Assembly (NCBI GenBank): GCA_947625285.1
Contig: CANQNS010000001.1
Coordinates: forward strand, 62,001 to 126,000
Source of the DNA: an uncultured Oscillospiraceae bacterium
Lineage (GTDB): Bacteria; Bacillota; Clostridia; Oscillospirales; Oscillospiraceae
DNA length: 64,000 nucleotides
Reading direction: 5' to 3'
Shown: positions 27,019 to 37,188 of the stretch, piece after piece
How positions within the stretch are numbered: position 1 is the stretch's first letter
How the letters are laid out: each line of letters starts with the position of its first letter
Translations under genes and position numbers: made by a program
Notes under the pieces: model-generated
Databases searched by the model: none
The model's input: only the letters and a program-made list of their open reading frames with translations
Told to the model about the DNA's origin: nothing

Positions 27019-27861
27019 TCACTCCTGGGTGGTAAAGTCGGTGATGATGAACACCTGGGACAGACTGCCCAGGTCGCAGGCGGGCTCCACCACCCCGTAA
27101 AGGGTCTGGCCGTTGCCTTCGCTGAGGACGGAGTTGATGTAGCCGATGATCAGGCCCTGGGGGATGGAGCCCCGGCCGGAGGTCAGAACCGCCTCGCCCT
27201 CCACCAGTTGGGCGTTCTCGGAAAGATACGTCAGGCGCAGCATATTGTCCCGCATCAGCGCGAAGTCGCCCACGCACATGCCCACCGCGCCGGCCTCGCC
27301 CACCAGCGCGCCTACGTCGATGGCGGAGTCGATCAGCGTGCGGACCGTACACCAGTTGTCGCCCACCTCGATGACCTGGCCCACCAGCGCGCCGTACTCC
27401 GTGATGGCGCAGTCGCCCACCGCGATCTCGGCGTTGGCCGAGCCCTTGCTCAGCCGGAACGTGCTTTCAAAGTTGGAGCTGGACCACTCGGTGATCTTGG
27501 CCGGCTCCAGCACATAGTCCGTGTGCTGCTGCTTGAAATCCAAAAGCTCCCGTAGGCGCACGTTCTCCTCCTCGAACTGGCTGGCGTTGATGGAGGCCTG
27601 CTGGGCCTCGGCCAGCTGGGCACGGAGGGAGTTGTTCTCCGCCACAAGCTGATCGTACTTGTAAATATAGCCATAGATGCCCTCGATCCACTCCACGGCG
27701 GAGGAGGCGGCCCGGCCCACGGGGCTGGATATGGCCCCGGAGATGTTGGCAAGAAATCCTGCCCGCCCGTCCATGAGCGCGGTGGCCAGCACCACGATCA
27801 GCACCACGGCGATGACGGCCGCGCCTACGCGCATGCCGTATTTTTTCACATATTCCTTCAA
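27019..27861 (-). CDS. mreC: Rod shape-determining protein MreC
   Basis: Bitopic elongasome scaffold that activates PBP2. It has a short cytoplasmic N-terminus, one membrane span (about residues 9-32 of the form chosen here), a coiled coil (YKYDQLVAENNSLRAQLAEAQ and on) and a beta-rich C-terminal domain with LTSGRGSIPQGLIIG. The start is uncertain: an open frame reaches back to 27906, but a TTG at 27861 overlaps the maf stop codon as TTGA, with GGGAG at a workable distance, so coupled initiation there (280 residues) is preferred. mreB, usually just upstream, is not in this cluster. Confidence 0.9.
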   Translation of the reverse strand: MKEYVKKYGMRVGAAVIAVVLIVVLATALMDGRAGFLANISGAISSPVGRAASSAVEWIEGIYGYIYKYDQLVAENNSLRAQLAEAQQASINASQFEEENVRLRELLDFKQQHTDYVLEPAKITEWSSSNFESTFRLSKGSANAEIAVGDCAITEYGALVGQVIEVGDNWCTVRTLIDSAIDVGALVGEAGAVGMCVGDFALMRDNMLRLTYLSENAQLVEGEAVLTSGRGSIPQGLIIGYINSVLSEGNGQTLYGVVEPACDLGSLSQVFIITDFTTQE

Positions 27862-28430
27862 TGCAGCACTACTCCCGTTTCCCGCAGCATCTGCCCCAAA
27901 AGGCACAGCGGCAGGCCCACTACGTTGAAAAAGTCTCCCTCGATGCGTTCCACATACATCCCGGCCCGGCCCTGATAGCCGTAGGCCCCGGCCTTGTCCA
28001 TGGGCTCCCCGGTGGCCACGTAGGCGTCGATCTCCGCGTCGGACATCTCCCGAAAGAACACCCGGGTCATGGCCGTGCGGGTGGAGCAGGGACCAGCGCC
28101 GTCCCCCGCCAGGCTCACGCCGGTCCAGACCCGGTGCTCCCGGCCGGAGAGCCGCCGCAGCATCCGCCTGGCGTCCGCCTCGTCCCGGGGCTTGCCCAGG
28201 ATCGTGCCGTCGATCTCCACCACCGTGTCCGCGCCGATCACCAGCGCGCCGGGGTGGGCGTCCGCCACCTGCCGGGCCTTCTGCCGGGACAAAAACGCCA
28301 CCGTCCGCTCCGCGTCCGCCCCCGCGGGGGGCTCCTCCGGCCCCGATGCGGGGATCACGGAAAAGGGGATGTCAAAATAGCTCAAAAGCTCCCGCCGCCG
28401 GGGGGAGGCGGATGCCAGGATCAGCTCCAT
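27858..28430 (-). CDS. maf: Maf-family nucleoside triphosphate pyrophosphatase
   Basis: House-cleaning pyrophosphatase acting on dTTP/UTP or modified pyrimidine nucleotides, 190 residues as usual. The Maf signatures are present: LASASPRRRELL at the N-terminus (the SxxR motif), GADTVVEIDGTILGKP, the WTGVSL block and KAGAYGYQGRAGMYVERIEG. The start at 28430 overlaps the end of the U32 gene by 10 bases. Coupling to mreC (TTGA overlap) matches the maf-mre neighbourhood of many bacteria. Confidence 0.93.
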   Translation of the reverse strand: MELILASASPRRRELLSYFDIPFSVIPASGPEEPPAGADAERTVAFLSRQKARQVADAHPGALVIGADTVVEIDGTILGKPRDEADARRMLRRLSGREHRVWTGVSLAGDGAGPCSTRTAMTRVFFREMSDAEIDAYVATGEPMDKAGAYGYQGRAGMYVERIEGDFFNVVGLPLCLLGQMLRETGVVLH

Positions 28431-30517
28431 AACGCTCCTTTCTGATAGGCCCCGCGGCTGGCGTTGATGGGCAGATAGTCGCTCTCGCCCTTGTACCGCT
28501 GGGTGATCAGAACGCACTCCCGGGGGCTCTCCGTGGTGAACAGCAGCCGCAGGCCCCACAGGCCCACGCCGGTGTATACCTCCGGGTGGTCGGCCAAAAA
28601 GGTCTTGCGGGCGTCGTAGACCGTGTTGCGGCAGCCGAATTCCTTCTCCACCGGGTACACGCCCCCGAATACGTCGCTCATGCTGGTGGGGGTGGCGCAG
28701 GAGCACCGGCCCGCGCTGTTGCGGATGATGCAGTGGTCCGTCACCATCACTGGCAGCCGGCCGTAGACCACCATCTCCGTGTCGGCGGTCTTGGCAAGAG
28801 CCCCGATCTGCCGGGCGGTCAGCTCCCCGGAGGCGGTCACGGACTTGAACCCGCCCCGGCTGAGGAACTTCAGCGTCCAGGAGTTGGCGATGTTCAGCCC
28901 CAGGTCGCCCCGCAGCTCCATCCCCGCCTGGCGCACCGCCGGCAGCAGGCCCAGATTGCCCGCCAGCACCTGGGTGACGCCCCGCTCCTTCAGGGCCGCC
29001 AGCAGCTCCCGCAGCACCGGGCCCTCCGCCTCGGATATGACCCGGGGCAGAGCCGCCGCGATCTGGGTCCCTCGCTCCAGGAACGCCGATACGTCCGCCG
29101 TGCCCGCCGCCAGGATCTCCGCCGGGACATATAAAAGGTCCGGCTTCGTGGCGGCCAAGTCCGCCGTGAGCTGGTTCTCGCTGGTCACCTGGATCACCAG
29201 CTTGGGCGGGCCGTCCACCCCCGCGCCCTCGGGCCTGGGGGGCGTCTCCCGCTCCGTGACGGCCACGGGCTCCCGCGTCTTGTCCGCGATCTGGTGCAGC
29301 AGCTCCCGGCGGGCGGCCTCGATGGCCTCGTCGGGATAGTCCAGGTCCGGGTCGATGGAGCAGTTGACCTCCGTGCAGTTGAAGGGCGTGCCGCCGGTCC
29401 GGTACAGGATCTCCCGCACCCGGACGTCGCTGACGCCCTGCCGGCCGATGTCCACCGGCTCGAAGCCCTTGACGGTGGCGTGGTTGCCCCGCTGGTCCTC
29501 CGCGGCGAACAGGGCGGGCTGGCCCGCCTTCAGCACCGCGTAAAATTTCACCGGCACCCGCCGCAGCTCGGTGTTGGAATAGCCCTTGCGAAGCTCGGAA
29601 TAAAACCGGGCCGGTATCTTGTCCGCTTCCGGCGCGGGGGTGAACATGGCCGGGCCCGTCTCGCCGGTATAGTAGCCGTCGGACAGGCCGGTGGCGGAAA
29701 AGGCGCGCAAAAGGTAGTCTTTTTCCTCCTCGGTGGGGAGGACCTGCTCCCGGATGGCCCGGGAATAGAGCCGGGTGGTGTAAGCCACATATTCCGGCCG
29801 GCGGCCGCGTCCCTCGATGGCGGCGCCGGTCACGCCGATGGTCTGCAGGGCTTCCACATGGTCGATCAGGCACAGATCCGCCATGGACAGGGGCTTTTCG
29901 TCCATCCGGCCCCCCAGGGAGAACCGGCCCCGGCAGGGCTCCGTGCAGCGCATACAGCTATCGCTCTTGTGTTCGTGGGCCAGGGCCCCTATGTAGCACT
30001 GGCCGCTGTGGGCAACGCACACCGGGCCGTGGACGTATACCATGGTCTTGACGGGGCTCCCCTGGGTGATGGAGGCGATCTGCTCCATGCTCAGCTCCGG
30101 GGCCAAAAACACCCGGCTCAGCCCCATGGCCGCCGCCGTGGCCGCGCCCTCCACGCAGGTGACGCCCAGCCGCACGTCCCCCCACAGGGGCATGTCCGGC
30201 AGGACCCGGCGCAGCACGTCGATGAGCCCCACGTCCCGCACCAGCAGCGCGTCCGCCCCCGCCCGGGCGGCGAACCGGGCCCGGTCCACGGCCTGGGCCA
30301 TGGTCTCGTCCGTGAAAAGCCCGCACAGACTCACCGCCGCTGTGCAGCCCCGCACCCGGCAGTAGCGGATGGCCTCGCTCATCTCCTCCAGGTCGAAGGC
30401 CCTTTCGCCCCGGCCCGGCGCGGTGAGACGGTCCGCCATATATACTGTGTCAGCCCCGTTTTGCACGGCGGCCATCACGGCCTCCATGCTCCCGGCGGGC
30501 GCAAGCAATTCCAGCAT
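28421..30517 (-). CDS. U32-family protein with DUF3656-type C-terminus (RNA hydroxylation family)
   Basis: A 698-residue protein of the U32 family. Despite the old name collagenase-like peptidase, characterised relatives (TrhP, RlhA) are iron-sulfur-dependent enzymes hydroxylating tRNA or 23S rRNA. The N-terminal barrel begins LELLAPAGSMEAVMAAVQNGADTVY after trimming to ATG 30517. The cluster-binding region reads HSGQCYIGALAHEHKSDSC, then MRCTEPCRGRFSLGG, giving the expected set of cysteines. The extra C-terminal half, beyond about residue 400, corresponds to the long RlhA-like architecture; whether it acts on rRNA or tRNA cannot be told. It is the first gene of the series running into maf-mreCD and has its own promoter. 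Confidence 0.85.
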   Translation of the reverse strand: MLELLAPAGSMEAVMAAVQNGADTVYMADRLTAPGRGERAFDLEEMSEAIRYCRVRGCTAAVSLCGLFTDETMAQAVDRARFAARAGADALLVRDVGLIDVLRRVLPDMPLWGDVRLGVTCVEGAATAAAMGLSRVFLAPELSMEQIASITQGSPVKTMVYVHGPVCVAHSGQCYIGALAHEHKSDSCMRCTEPCRGRFSLGGRMDEKPLSMADLCLIDHVEALQTIGVTGAAIEGRGRRPEYVAYTTRLYSRAIREQVLPTEEEKDYLLRAFSATGLSDGYYTGETGPAMFTPAPEADKIPARFYSELRKGYSNTELRRVPVKFYAVLKAGQPALFAAEDQRGNHATVKGFEPVDIGRQGVSDVRVREILYRTGGTPFNCTEVNCSIDPDLDYPDEAIEAARRELLHQIADKTREPVAVTERETPPRPEGAGVDGPPKLVIQVTSENQLTADLAATKPDLLYVPAEILAAGTADVSAFLERGTQIAAALPRVISEAEGPVLRELLAALKERGVTQVLAGNLGLLPAVRQAGMELRGDLGLNIANSWTLKFLSRGGFKSVTASGELTARQIGALAKTADTEMVVYGRLPVMVTDHCIIRNSAGRCSCATPTSMSDVFGGVYPVEKEFGCRNTVYDARKTFLADHPEVYTGVGLWGLRLLFTTESPRECVLITQRYKGESDYLPINASRGAYQKGALWS

Positions 30518-30588
30518 CGTTCCCCCGATATCCCCGCCGGCGTGGCCCCACGCCGGCAAACTTGCCCAATATATGTATAATCCACTAC

Positions 30589-30617
30589 ATTATAAACAAT
30601 ATCAGTCAATAAAACAA
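30589..30617 (-). promoter_or_regulatory. sigma-A promoter of the U32-maf-mreCD series
   Basis: On the minus strand TTGTTT (30617-30612) and a perfect TATAAT (30594-30589) are 17 bases apart in a short AT-rich island, about 70 bases before the U32 start. No other good promoter is seen before comM, so it may drive much of the 13.5-30.5 kb series. Confidence 0.65.
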
Positions 30618-30652
30618 GAGCAAATCCCAATTTCTGGCGGTGAACGCAAAAA

Positions 30653-31501
30653 CTACCGCCTGGCCGCCTCCAGGCCCTCCAGCACCCCGCCGGGGACCCG
30701 CAGGGTCCCGCCGATGCCGGTCCCCATGCGGATGGACGGCTTTCGGTCCCCATGGAAATCGCTGCCGCCGGAGGCCGCCAGGCCGTACCGCTGCGCCAGC
30801 GCGGCCGCCTCCGCCTGCCGGGCGGGGGTATGCTCGGAGTAGTAGACCTCCAGGGCCCGGCAGCCCGCCCGGACGGCGGCCCGGATAAAGCCCTCCAGCG
30901 CGTCCGGGTCGAAGCCGTAGTGGAAGGGGTGGGCGATGACCGCCACGCCCCCGGCGGAACGGATGGCCGCCGCGGCCCGGTCAAGGCCCATCCGCTGCCG
31001 GGGCATATAGTAGGGCCGGCCCTTGTTCAGATACCGGCGGAAGGCGTCGGCGGTGTCGGCGGCCAGGCCGTGCTCCGCCAGCCACCCGGCGATGTGGGGC
31101 CGGCCCAGCACCGCCCCGGGATGGGCTGCACGCAGCGCGTCCATGCTGATGGGGAGCCCGTCCGCCTCCATGGCGGAGACGAGCTTTTCATTGCGCTCTT
31201 GCCGCCTGTTCCGGGACCAGGCCAGCGCGTCCGCCAGGCCGGCGCCGGCCGGGTCGATGAACAGCCCTACGATGTGCACGTCCCGGCCCATATAGTCCGC
31301 AGACAGCTCCACGCCGGGGATGACCCTCACCCCCAGCCGCTCCCCGGCCGCCAGGGCCTCCGGGACCCCCGCCACGGTGTCATGGTCCGTTATGGCGATG
31401 GCGGCCAGACCCAGGTCCCGGGCCATGGCCGCCGCCTCCGCCGGGGACACCGTCCCGTCCGAGGCCGTGGTGTGGATATGCAGATCGACAAAACGCTCCA
31501 T
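30653..31501 (-). CDS. PHP-domain phosphoesterase
   Basis: A 282-residue metal-dependent phosphoesterase of the PHP family, like E. coli YciV (RNase AM) and the 3',5'-nucleotide bisphosphate phosphatase subgroup. Metal-site motifs are complete: DLHIHTTASDGT at the N-terminus, ITDHDT, IPGVELSA, HIVGLF, GRPHIAGW, VIAHPFHYG and, at the C-terminus, GSDFHG. The start at 31501 follows AGGAGG; the frame stays open some 330 codons further upstream but that part is antisense to the dnaD-like gene. It has its own promoter, divergent from the replication gene pair. The substrate, RNA 5' ends or small nucleotides, cannot be decided. Confidence 0.88.
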   Translation of the reverse strand: MERFVDLHIHTTASDGTVSPAEAAAMARDLGLAAIAITDHDTVAGVPEALAAGERLGVRVIPGVELSADYMGRDVHIVGLFIDPAGAGLADALAWSRNRRQERNEKLVSAMEADGLPISMDALRAAHPGAVLGRPHIAGWLAEHGLAADTADAFRRYLNKGRPYYMPRQRMGLDRAAAAIRSAGGVAVIAHPFHYGFDPDALEGFIRAAVRAGCRALEVYYSEHTPARQAEAAALAQRYGLAASGGSDFHGDRKPSIRMGTGIGGTLRVPGGVLEGLEAARR

Positions 31502-31520
31502 GGGCCGTCCTCCTGATGGT

Positions 31521-31549
31521 ATTATAGCACCGGCTGCCGGTTTAAGCAA
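31521..31549 (-). promoter_or_regulatory. sigma-A promoter of the PHP gene
   Basis: On the minus strand TTGCTT (31549-31544) and TATAAT (31526-31521) are 17 bases apart with an extended TGC. The leader is only about 13 bases, just enough for the AGGAGG. Confidence 0.75.
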
Positions 31550-31552
31550 AAC

Positions 31553-31581
31553 TTGTAACTGCCGGTCGAAGATGCTATAAT
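31553..31581 (+). promoter_or_regulatory. sigma-A promoter of the dnaD-like/dnaI-like pair
   Basis: TTGTAA (31553-31558) and TATAAT (31576-31581) are 17 bases apart with an extended TGC. It is back to back with the PHP promoter; the -35 boxes are three bases apart. Confidence 0.8.
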
Positions 31582-31633
31582 GTAAGGCGCACACTGTTTT
31601 CAGCCCGATACGAAGGATAAGGTCATTGGACCC

Positions 31634-32569
31634 ATGGACGATGGTAAGCTCAAACTGAACCGGCCCAGGCTGCTGGCCGTGCCCCTCCGGGACGCGGACG
31701 CGCTGCTGGAGGCCGGCGACGGGGACGGCGCGCTGCTGTACCTGTACCTGGTGAAGAACGGCGGGGCCCTGGACATCGACAGGGCCGCGGCGGAGCTGCG
31801 CCTGTCGGTCCGGGCGGTCCGGCAGATCGCCGGGCGGCTGGAGCGGCTGGGGCTGCTGGACCGGGGCGCGCCGGAGAGGGAGGACCCGCTGCCGTCCGGC
31901 GAGATCCCGGAGTACCGGGCGGCGGACGTGGCCCGCCGGAGCCAGACGGACCCGGCCTTTCAGGATCTGGTGAAGGAGACGCAGCAGACCCTGGGCCGGA
32001 CGCTGAACTCCACGGATCTGAAAAAGCTCTTCGGCATCTATGACGACCTTTCCCTGCCGGCGGACGTGATCATGCTGCTGATCCACCACTGCAAGGAGGA
32101 GCACGACCAGCGGTACGGGGCCGCCCGGCAGCTTGGCTTCGCGGTCATCGAGAAAGAGGCGTACCGCTGGTTCGACCGGGAGATCATGACTTATGAGCAG
32201 GCGGAGAGCTGGCTGGCGGAGCTGGACCGGCGCAAAAGCATGCTGGGCCAGATGCAGCAGGCCCTGGGCATCCGGGACCGGGAGCTGTCCTCCACGGAGA
32301 AAAAATATCTGCTGGGCTGGATGGAGCTGGGCTTCGGGCCGGAGGAGCTGGCCCTGGCCGCGGACAGGACCGTCACCAATACAGGACAGCTCAAGTGGCG
32401 GTACATGAACTCCATCGTCCAGTCCTGGCACGGCAAGGGCCTGCATACGGTGGCCCAGATCGAGCAGGGGGACCGCAAACCCGCCCGGCAAAAGACCGCC
32501 TCCTCCGCCCCGGACGCGGCGGAGCTGGAGCGGATGCAGAAGCTGCGAGAGCGGCTGAAAAACGGCTGA
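31634..32569 (+). CDS. DnaD-domain replication initiation protein
   Basis: A 311-residue primosomal protein of the DnaD/DnaB(Bacillus) type that helps remodel origin DNA and recruit the helicase loader in Firmicutes. The N-terminal part (about 25-90) is a winged-helix-like DDBH1 region (LLYLYLVKNGGALDIDRAAA); two DnaD C-terminal-type helical modules follow at about 115-185 (LNSTDLKKLFGIYDDLSLP) and 200-280 (LSSTEKKYLLGWMELGF), the latter ending in the family's YxxxIL-like MNSIVQSW. It lies 10 bases before the DnaI-like ATPase gene, the usual pairing in Clostridia. Confidence 0.85.
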   Translation: MDDGKLKLNRPRLLAVPLRDADALLEAGDGDGALLYLYLVKNGGALDIDRAAAELRLSVRAVRQIAGRLERLGLLDRGAPEREDPLPSGEIPEYRAADVARRSQTDPAFQDLVKETQQTLGRTLNSTDLKKLFGIYDDLSLPADVIMLLIHHCKEEHDQRYGAARQLGFAVIEKEAYRWFDREIMTYEQAESWLAELDRRKSMLGQMQQALGIRDRELSSTEKKYLLGWMELGFGPEELALAADRTVTNTGQLKWRYMNSIVQSWHGKGLHTVAQIEQGDRKPARQKTASSAPDAAELERMQKLRERLKNG

Positions 32570-32579
32570 GGAAAGAGAA

Positions 32580-33569
32580 ATGGACGGAAAGCTGCTGGCC
32601 CAGGCCAGAGAGGAAAAAGAGGATATCCGCCGCCGGGCGGTGCAGACGGACCGGCTGCGCCACGCCCAGGCCTACGCCAAGGAGCCGGCCCTGCGGGAGC
32701 TGGACAGGCAGATCGCCGCCCTGATCCCCAAGGCGGCCACGGCCGCGGCGGGCGGTCCCGCCGGGCTGGAGGCCCTGCGCCGGGAGAGCCTGGAGCTGCA
32801 GGCCCGCCGGGCGGAGCTGCTGGTGGCAAACGGCTGGCCCATAGACTGGCTGGACGGGGCCTGGGACTGCCCCCGCTGCCGGGATACGGGCTATGTGGAG
32901 GGGCGGATGTGCTCCTGTCTGAAGGAGCTTTACGACCAGGCCCAAAGACGGGACCTGTCCCAGCTGATGAAGCTGGGCACCGAGAGCTTTGGCACCTTCG
33001 ACCTGGGCCTTTACGACGACCGGCCCGACCCGGTCTCCGGCGTGGCCCCCCGGACCCAGATGGAGACCGTGTTCGGCATCTGCTACGACTATGCCCTGGA
33101 CTTCGGCCGCCGGCGGGAGAATTATCTCTTCCGGGGCGGCACGGGCCTGGGCAAGACCTTCCTGTCCGCCTGCATCGCCAAGGAGGTGGCAAAGCAGGGC
33201 TTCTCCGTGGTCTATGTGACGGCGTCGGAGGCCCTGGGGGCCTATGAGCGGCAGCGGTTCGGCAGGGATGAAGATACCGTGGCCCGGGCGGAGGAGCAGA
33301 TCCGCCGGATGGAGGGGTGCGACCTGCTGATCGTGGACGATCTGGGCACCGAGATGGTGACGGAGTTCACCCGCAGCGCGCTGTATACCCTTATCAATAC
33401 CCGGCTCATCGGCCGCAAAAAAACGGTAGTCAGCACCAACCTGTCCGCCGCCCAGATGGGAAAGCTCTACACCCCCCAGATCGTCTCCCGGCTGGAGGGG
33501 GAGTTCCAGGTGCTGTCCTTCGCCGGGACCGATATCCGCCTTTTGAAAAAAGAGCGGGGATTAGATTGA
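32580..33569 (+). CDS. DnaC/DnaI-like replicative helicase loader ATPase
   Basis: AAA+ ATPase that loads the replicative helicase. The 329 residues have a helical N-terminal region, a zinc ribbon (CPRCRDTGYVEGRMCSC, about residues 100-116) as in Bacillus DnaI, then an AAA+ domain with Walker A FRGGTGLGKTFLSACIAKE, Walker B CDLLIVDDLGTE, sensor-1 VVSTNLS and a C-terminal SRLEGEF arginine finger. The pairing with the DnaD-domain gene upstream supports a role in primosome assembly. The same family includes IstB-type transposition helpers, but the zinc ribbon and the neighbour argue for DnaI. Confidence 0.88.
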   Translation: MDGKLLAQAREEKEDIRRRAVQTDRLRHAQAYAKEPALRELDRQIAALIPKAATAAAGGPAGLEALRRESLELQARRAELLVANGWPIDWLDGAWDCPRCRDTGYVEGRMCSCLKELYDQAQRRDLSQLMKLGTESFGTFDLGLYDDRPDPVSGVAPRTQMETVFGICYDYALDFGRRRENYLFRGGTGLGKTFLSACIAKEVAKQGFSVVYVTASEALGAYERQRFGRDEDTVARAEEQIRRMEGCDLLIVDDLGTEMVTEFTRSALYTLINTRLIGRKKTVVSTNLSAAQMGKLYTPQIVSRLEGEFQVLSFAGTDIRLLKKERGLD

Positions 33570-33601
33570 AACTGCTCGGCGGAAGTGAATCCCGCCGGCA
33601 G

Positions 33602-33638
33602 GAAGTCAAAAGCCTGTCGTACAGCGGCTTTTGACTTC
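33602..33638. repeat. Perfect 13-bp hairpin after the helicase loader gene
   Basis: GAAGTCAAAAGCC (33602-33614) and its exact complement (33626-33638) enclose an 11-base loop that can itself pair as CTGT-CGT-ACAG. It lies in a 267-base gap. Another small inverted repeat (GGCGG...CCGCC) precedes it and GGGCTTCGCCC follows. No U-tract; function unknown. Confidence 0.7.
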
Positions 33639-33708
33639 GACGCGCGGGAATGCCGCACGGCTCGCCCTGACCGGGCTTCGCCCCTATTCATCGTTCTTTG
33701 ATTGTCTG

Positions 33709-33746
33709 AGCCCCGCCCCGTCCGAACGGATAGGGCGGGGCTTTTT
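33709..33746 (+). terminator. Terminator of the dnaD/dnaI pair
   Basis: AGCCCCGCCC (33709-33718) pairs perfectly with GGGCGGGGCT (33733-33742), followed by TTTT. Confidence 0.9.
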
Positions 33747-33762
33747 GCGGGAAACTAAAAAT

Positions 33763-33817
33763 ATGTGCAGAAAATTTATATAAATCGCTTGACAAAGTTA
33801 ATGTGCAGATGTAAAAT
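33763..33817 (+). promoter_or_regulatory. Promoter of the RHH gene with duplicated ATGTGCAGA operator candidate
   Basis: TTGACA (33789-33794) and TAAAAT (33812-33817) are 17 bases apart, the best promoter match in the window. ATGTGCAGA occurs twice as a direct repeat, at 33763-33771 upstream of the -35 and at 33801-33809 between -35 and -10. Direct repeats straddling a promoter are a common binding pattern for ribbon-helix-helix repressors, and the next gene encodes one. Confidence 0.6.
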
Positions 33818-33836
33818 TGTTCCCGAGGTGAGAGAT

Positions 33837-34487
33837 ATGAAAAAGACCCTGTACAGCCTGATGCTGGCGGACGACGTGGTCCGGGCGGTGGACGATCTGG
33901 CCCACCGGATGGGCACCAACCGTTCCGCGCTGGTGAACCAGATCCTGGCGGAGTACACGGACCTGGTGACCCCGGAGCGGCGGGTCCAGGACATCTTCCG
34001 GCAGATCAGCGAGATACTGGACGCGGACCGGGCCCTGGTGCCTTTCATCACCCCCAACTCCATGACTATGAGCGTGAAGTCGAGCCTGCAGTACCGCTAC
34101 CGGCCCACGGTGAAGTATTCGGTGGAGCTGTACCGGGACCGGGACGACTCCCTGGGGGAGCTTTCGGTGGTGTTCCGCACCCAGTCCCAGGAGCTTCTGG
34201 AGGCCATGGGGCGGTTTTTCCGGCTGTGGAAGCAGGTGGAGGACGAGCTGGTCGCCCCCTATCACGCCCTGCCGGCAGACTACGCCCTGTATCCGGGCCG
34301 GTTCACCCGGTCCATCGCCCTGCCCGGCAGCCGGGACTATACCAGCTCCGACGTGGCGGCGGCCATCAGCGCCTATGTGCGGCTTTTCGACCGGCTCATG
34401 AAGGCGTACCTGGCCGGCCAGGCGTCGGCCCGAGACATCCGGGCGGAGTATATCCAGTGGCTCCATGAGGGCAACACCATTTTATAA
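33837..34487 (+). CDS. Ribbon-helix-helix domain protein of unknown function
   Basis: A 216-residue protein. Residues 1-40 (KKTLYSLMLADDVVRAVDDL, then AHRMGTNRSALVNQILAEY) are a ribbon-helix-helix DNA-binding domain: a short strand followed by two helices with the RSALVNQIL pattern. The remaining 175 residues are unfamiliar, with a central segment about PFITPNSMTMSVKSSLQYRY and a helical C-terminus; it may be an oligomerisation or sensor domain. The start at 33837 follows GAGGTGAGAG. It is followed 37 bases later by clpB with no terminator or promoter I can see between, so it probably heads a clpB operon and may control it. Confidence 0.78.
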   Translation: MKKTLYSLMLADDVVRAVDDLAHRMGTNRSALVNQILAEYTDLVTPERRVQDIFRQISEILDADRALVPFITPNSMTMSVKSSLQYRYRPTVKYSVELYRDRDDSLGELSVVFRTQSQELLEAMGRFFRLWKQVEDELVAPYHALPADYALYPGRFTRSIALPGSRDYTSSDVAAAISAYVRLFDRLMKAYLAGQASARDIRAEYIQWLHEGNTIL

Positions 34488-34524
34488 ACGCGGAAAGAAT
34501 TTATCATAAAGGACAGTGATCGGC

Positions 34525-37122
<2,598 letters not shown>

Positions 37123-37139
37123 ACGAAAAAACAAAATGG

Positions 37140-37173
37140 AAATGGCATGACCGCCCTGGTCATGCCATTTTCC
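37140..37173. terminator. Bidirectional terminator between clpB and the tannase-like gene
   Basis: AAATGGCATGACC-GCCCT-GGTCATGCCATTT, a perfect 13-bp stem, with AAAAACAAAATGGA on the left and TTTCC on the right. It serves two convergent genes. Confidence 0.85.
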
Positions 37174-37188
37174 GTGTCTGTCCGGGAG

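Noticed and set aside
31502-32491. Long upstream extension of the PHP gene frame
   Set aside because: It runs antisense through the dnaD-like gene and the divergent promoters; AGGAGG in front of ATG 31501 and the conserved DLHIHTTASDGT start fix the real beginning.
34488-34524. CIRCE or CtsR site upstream of clpB
   Set aside because: The 37-base gap contains neither the TTAGCACTC/GAGTGCTAA repeat nor a CtsR heptad repeat.
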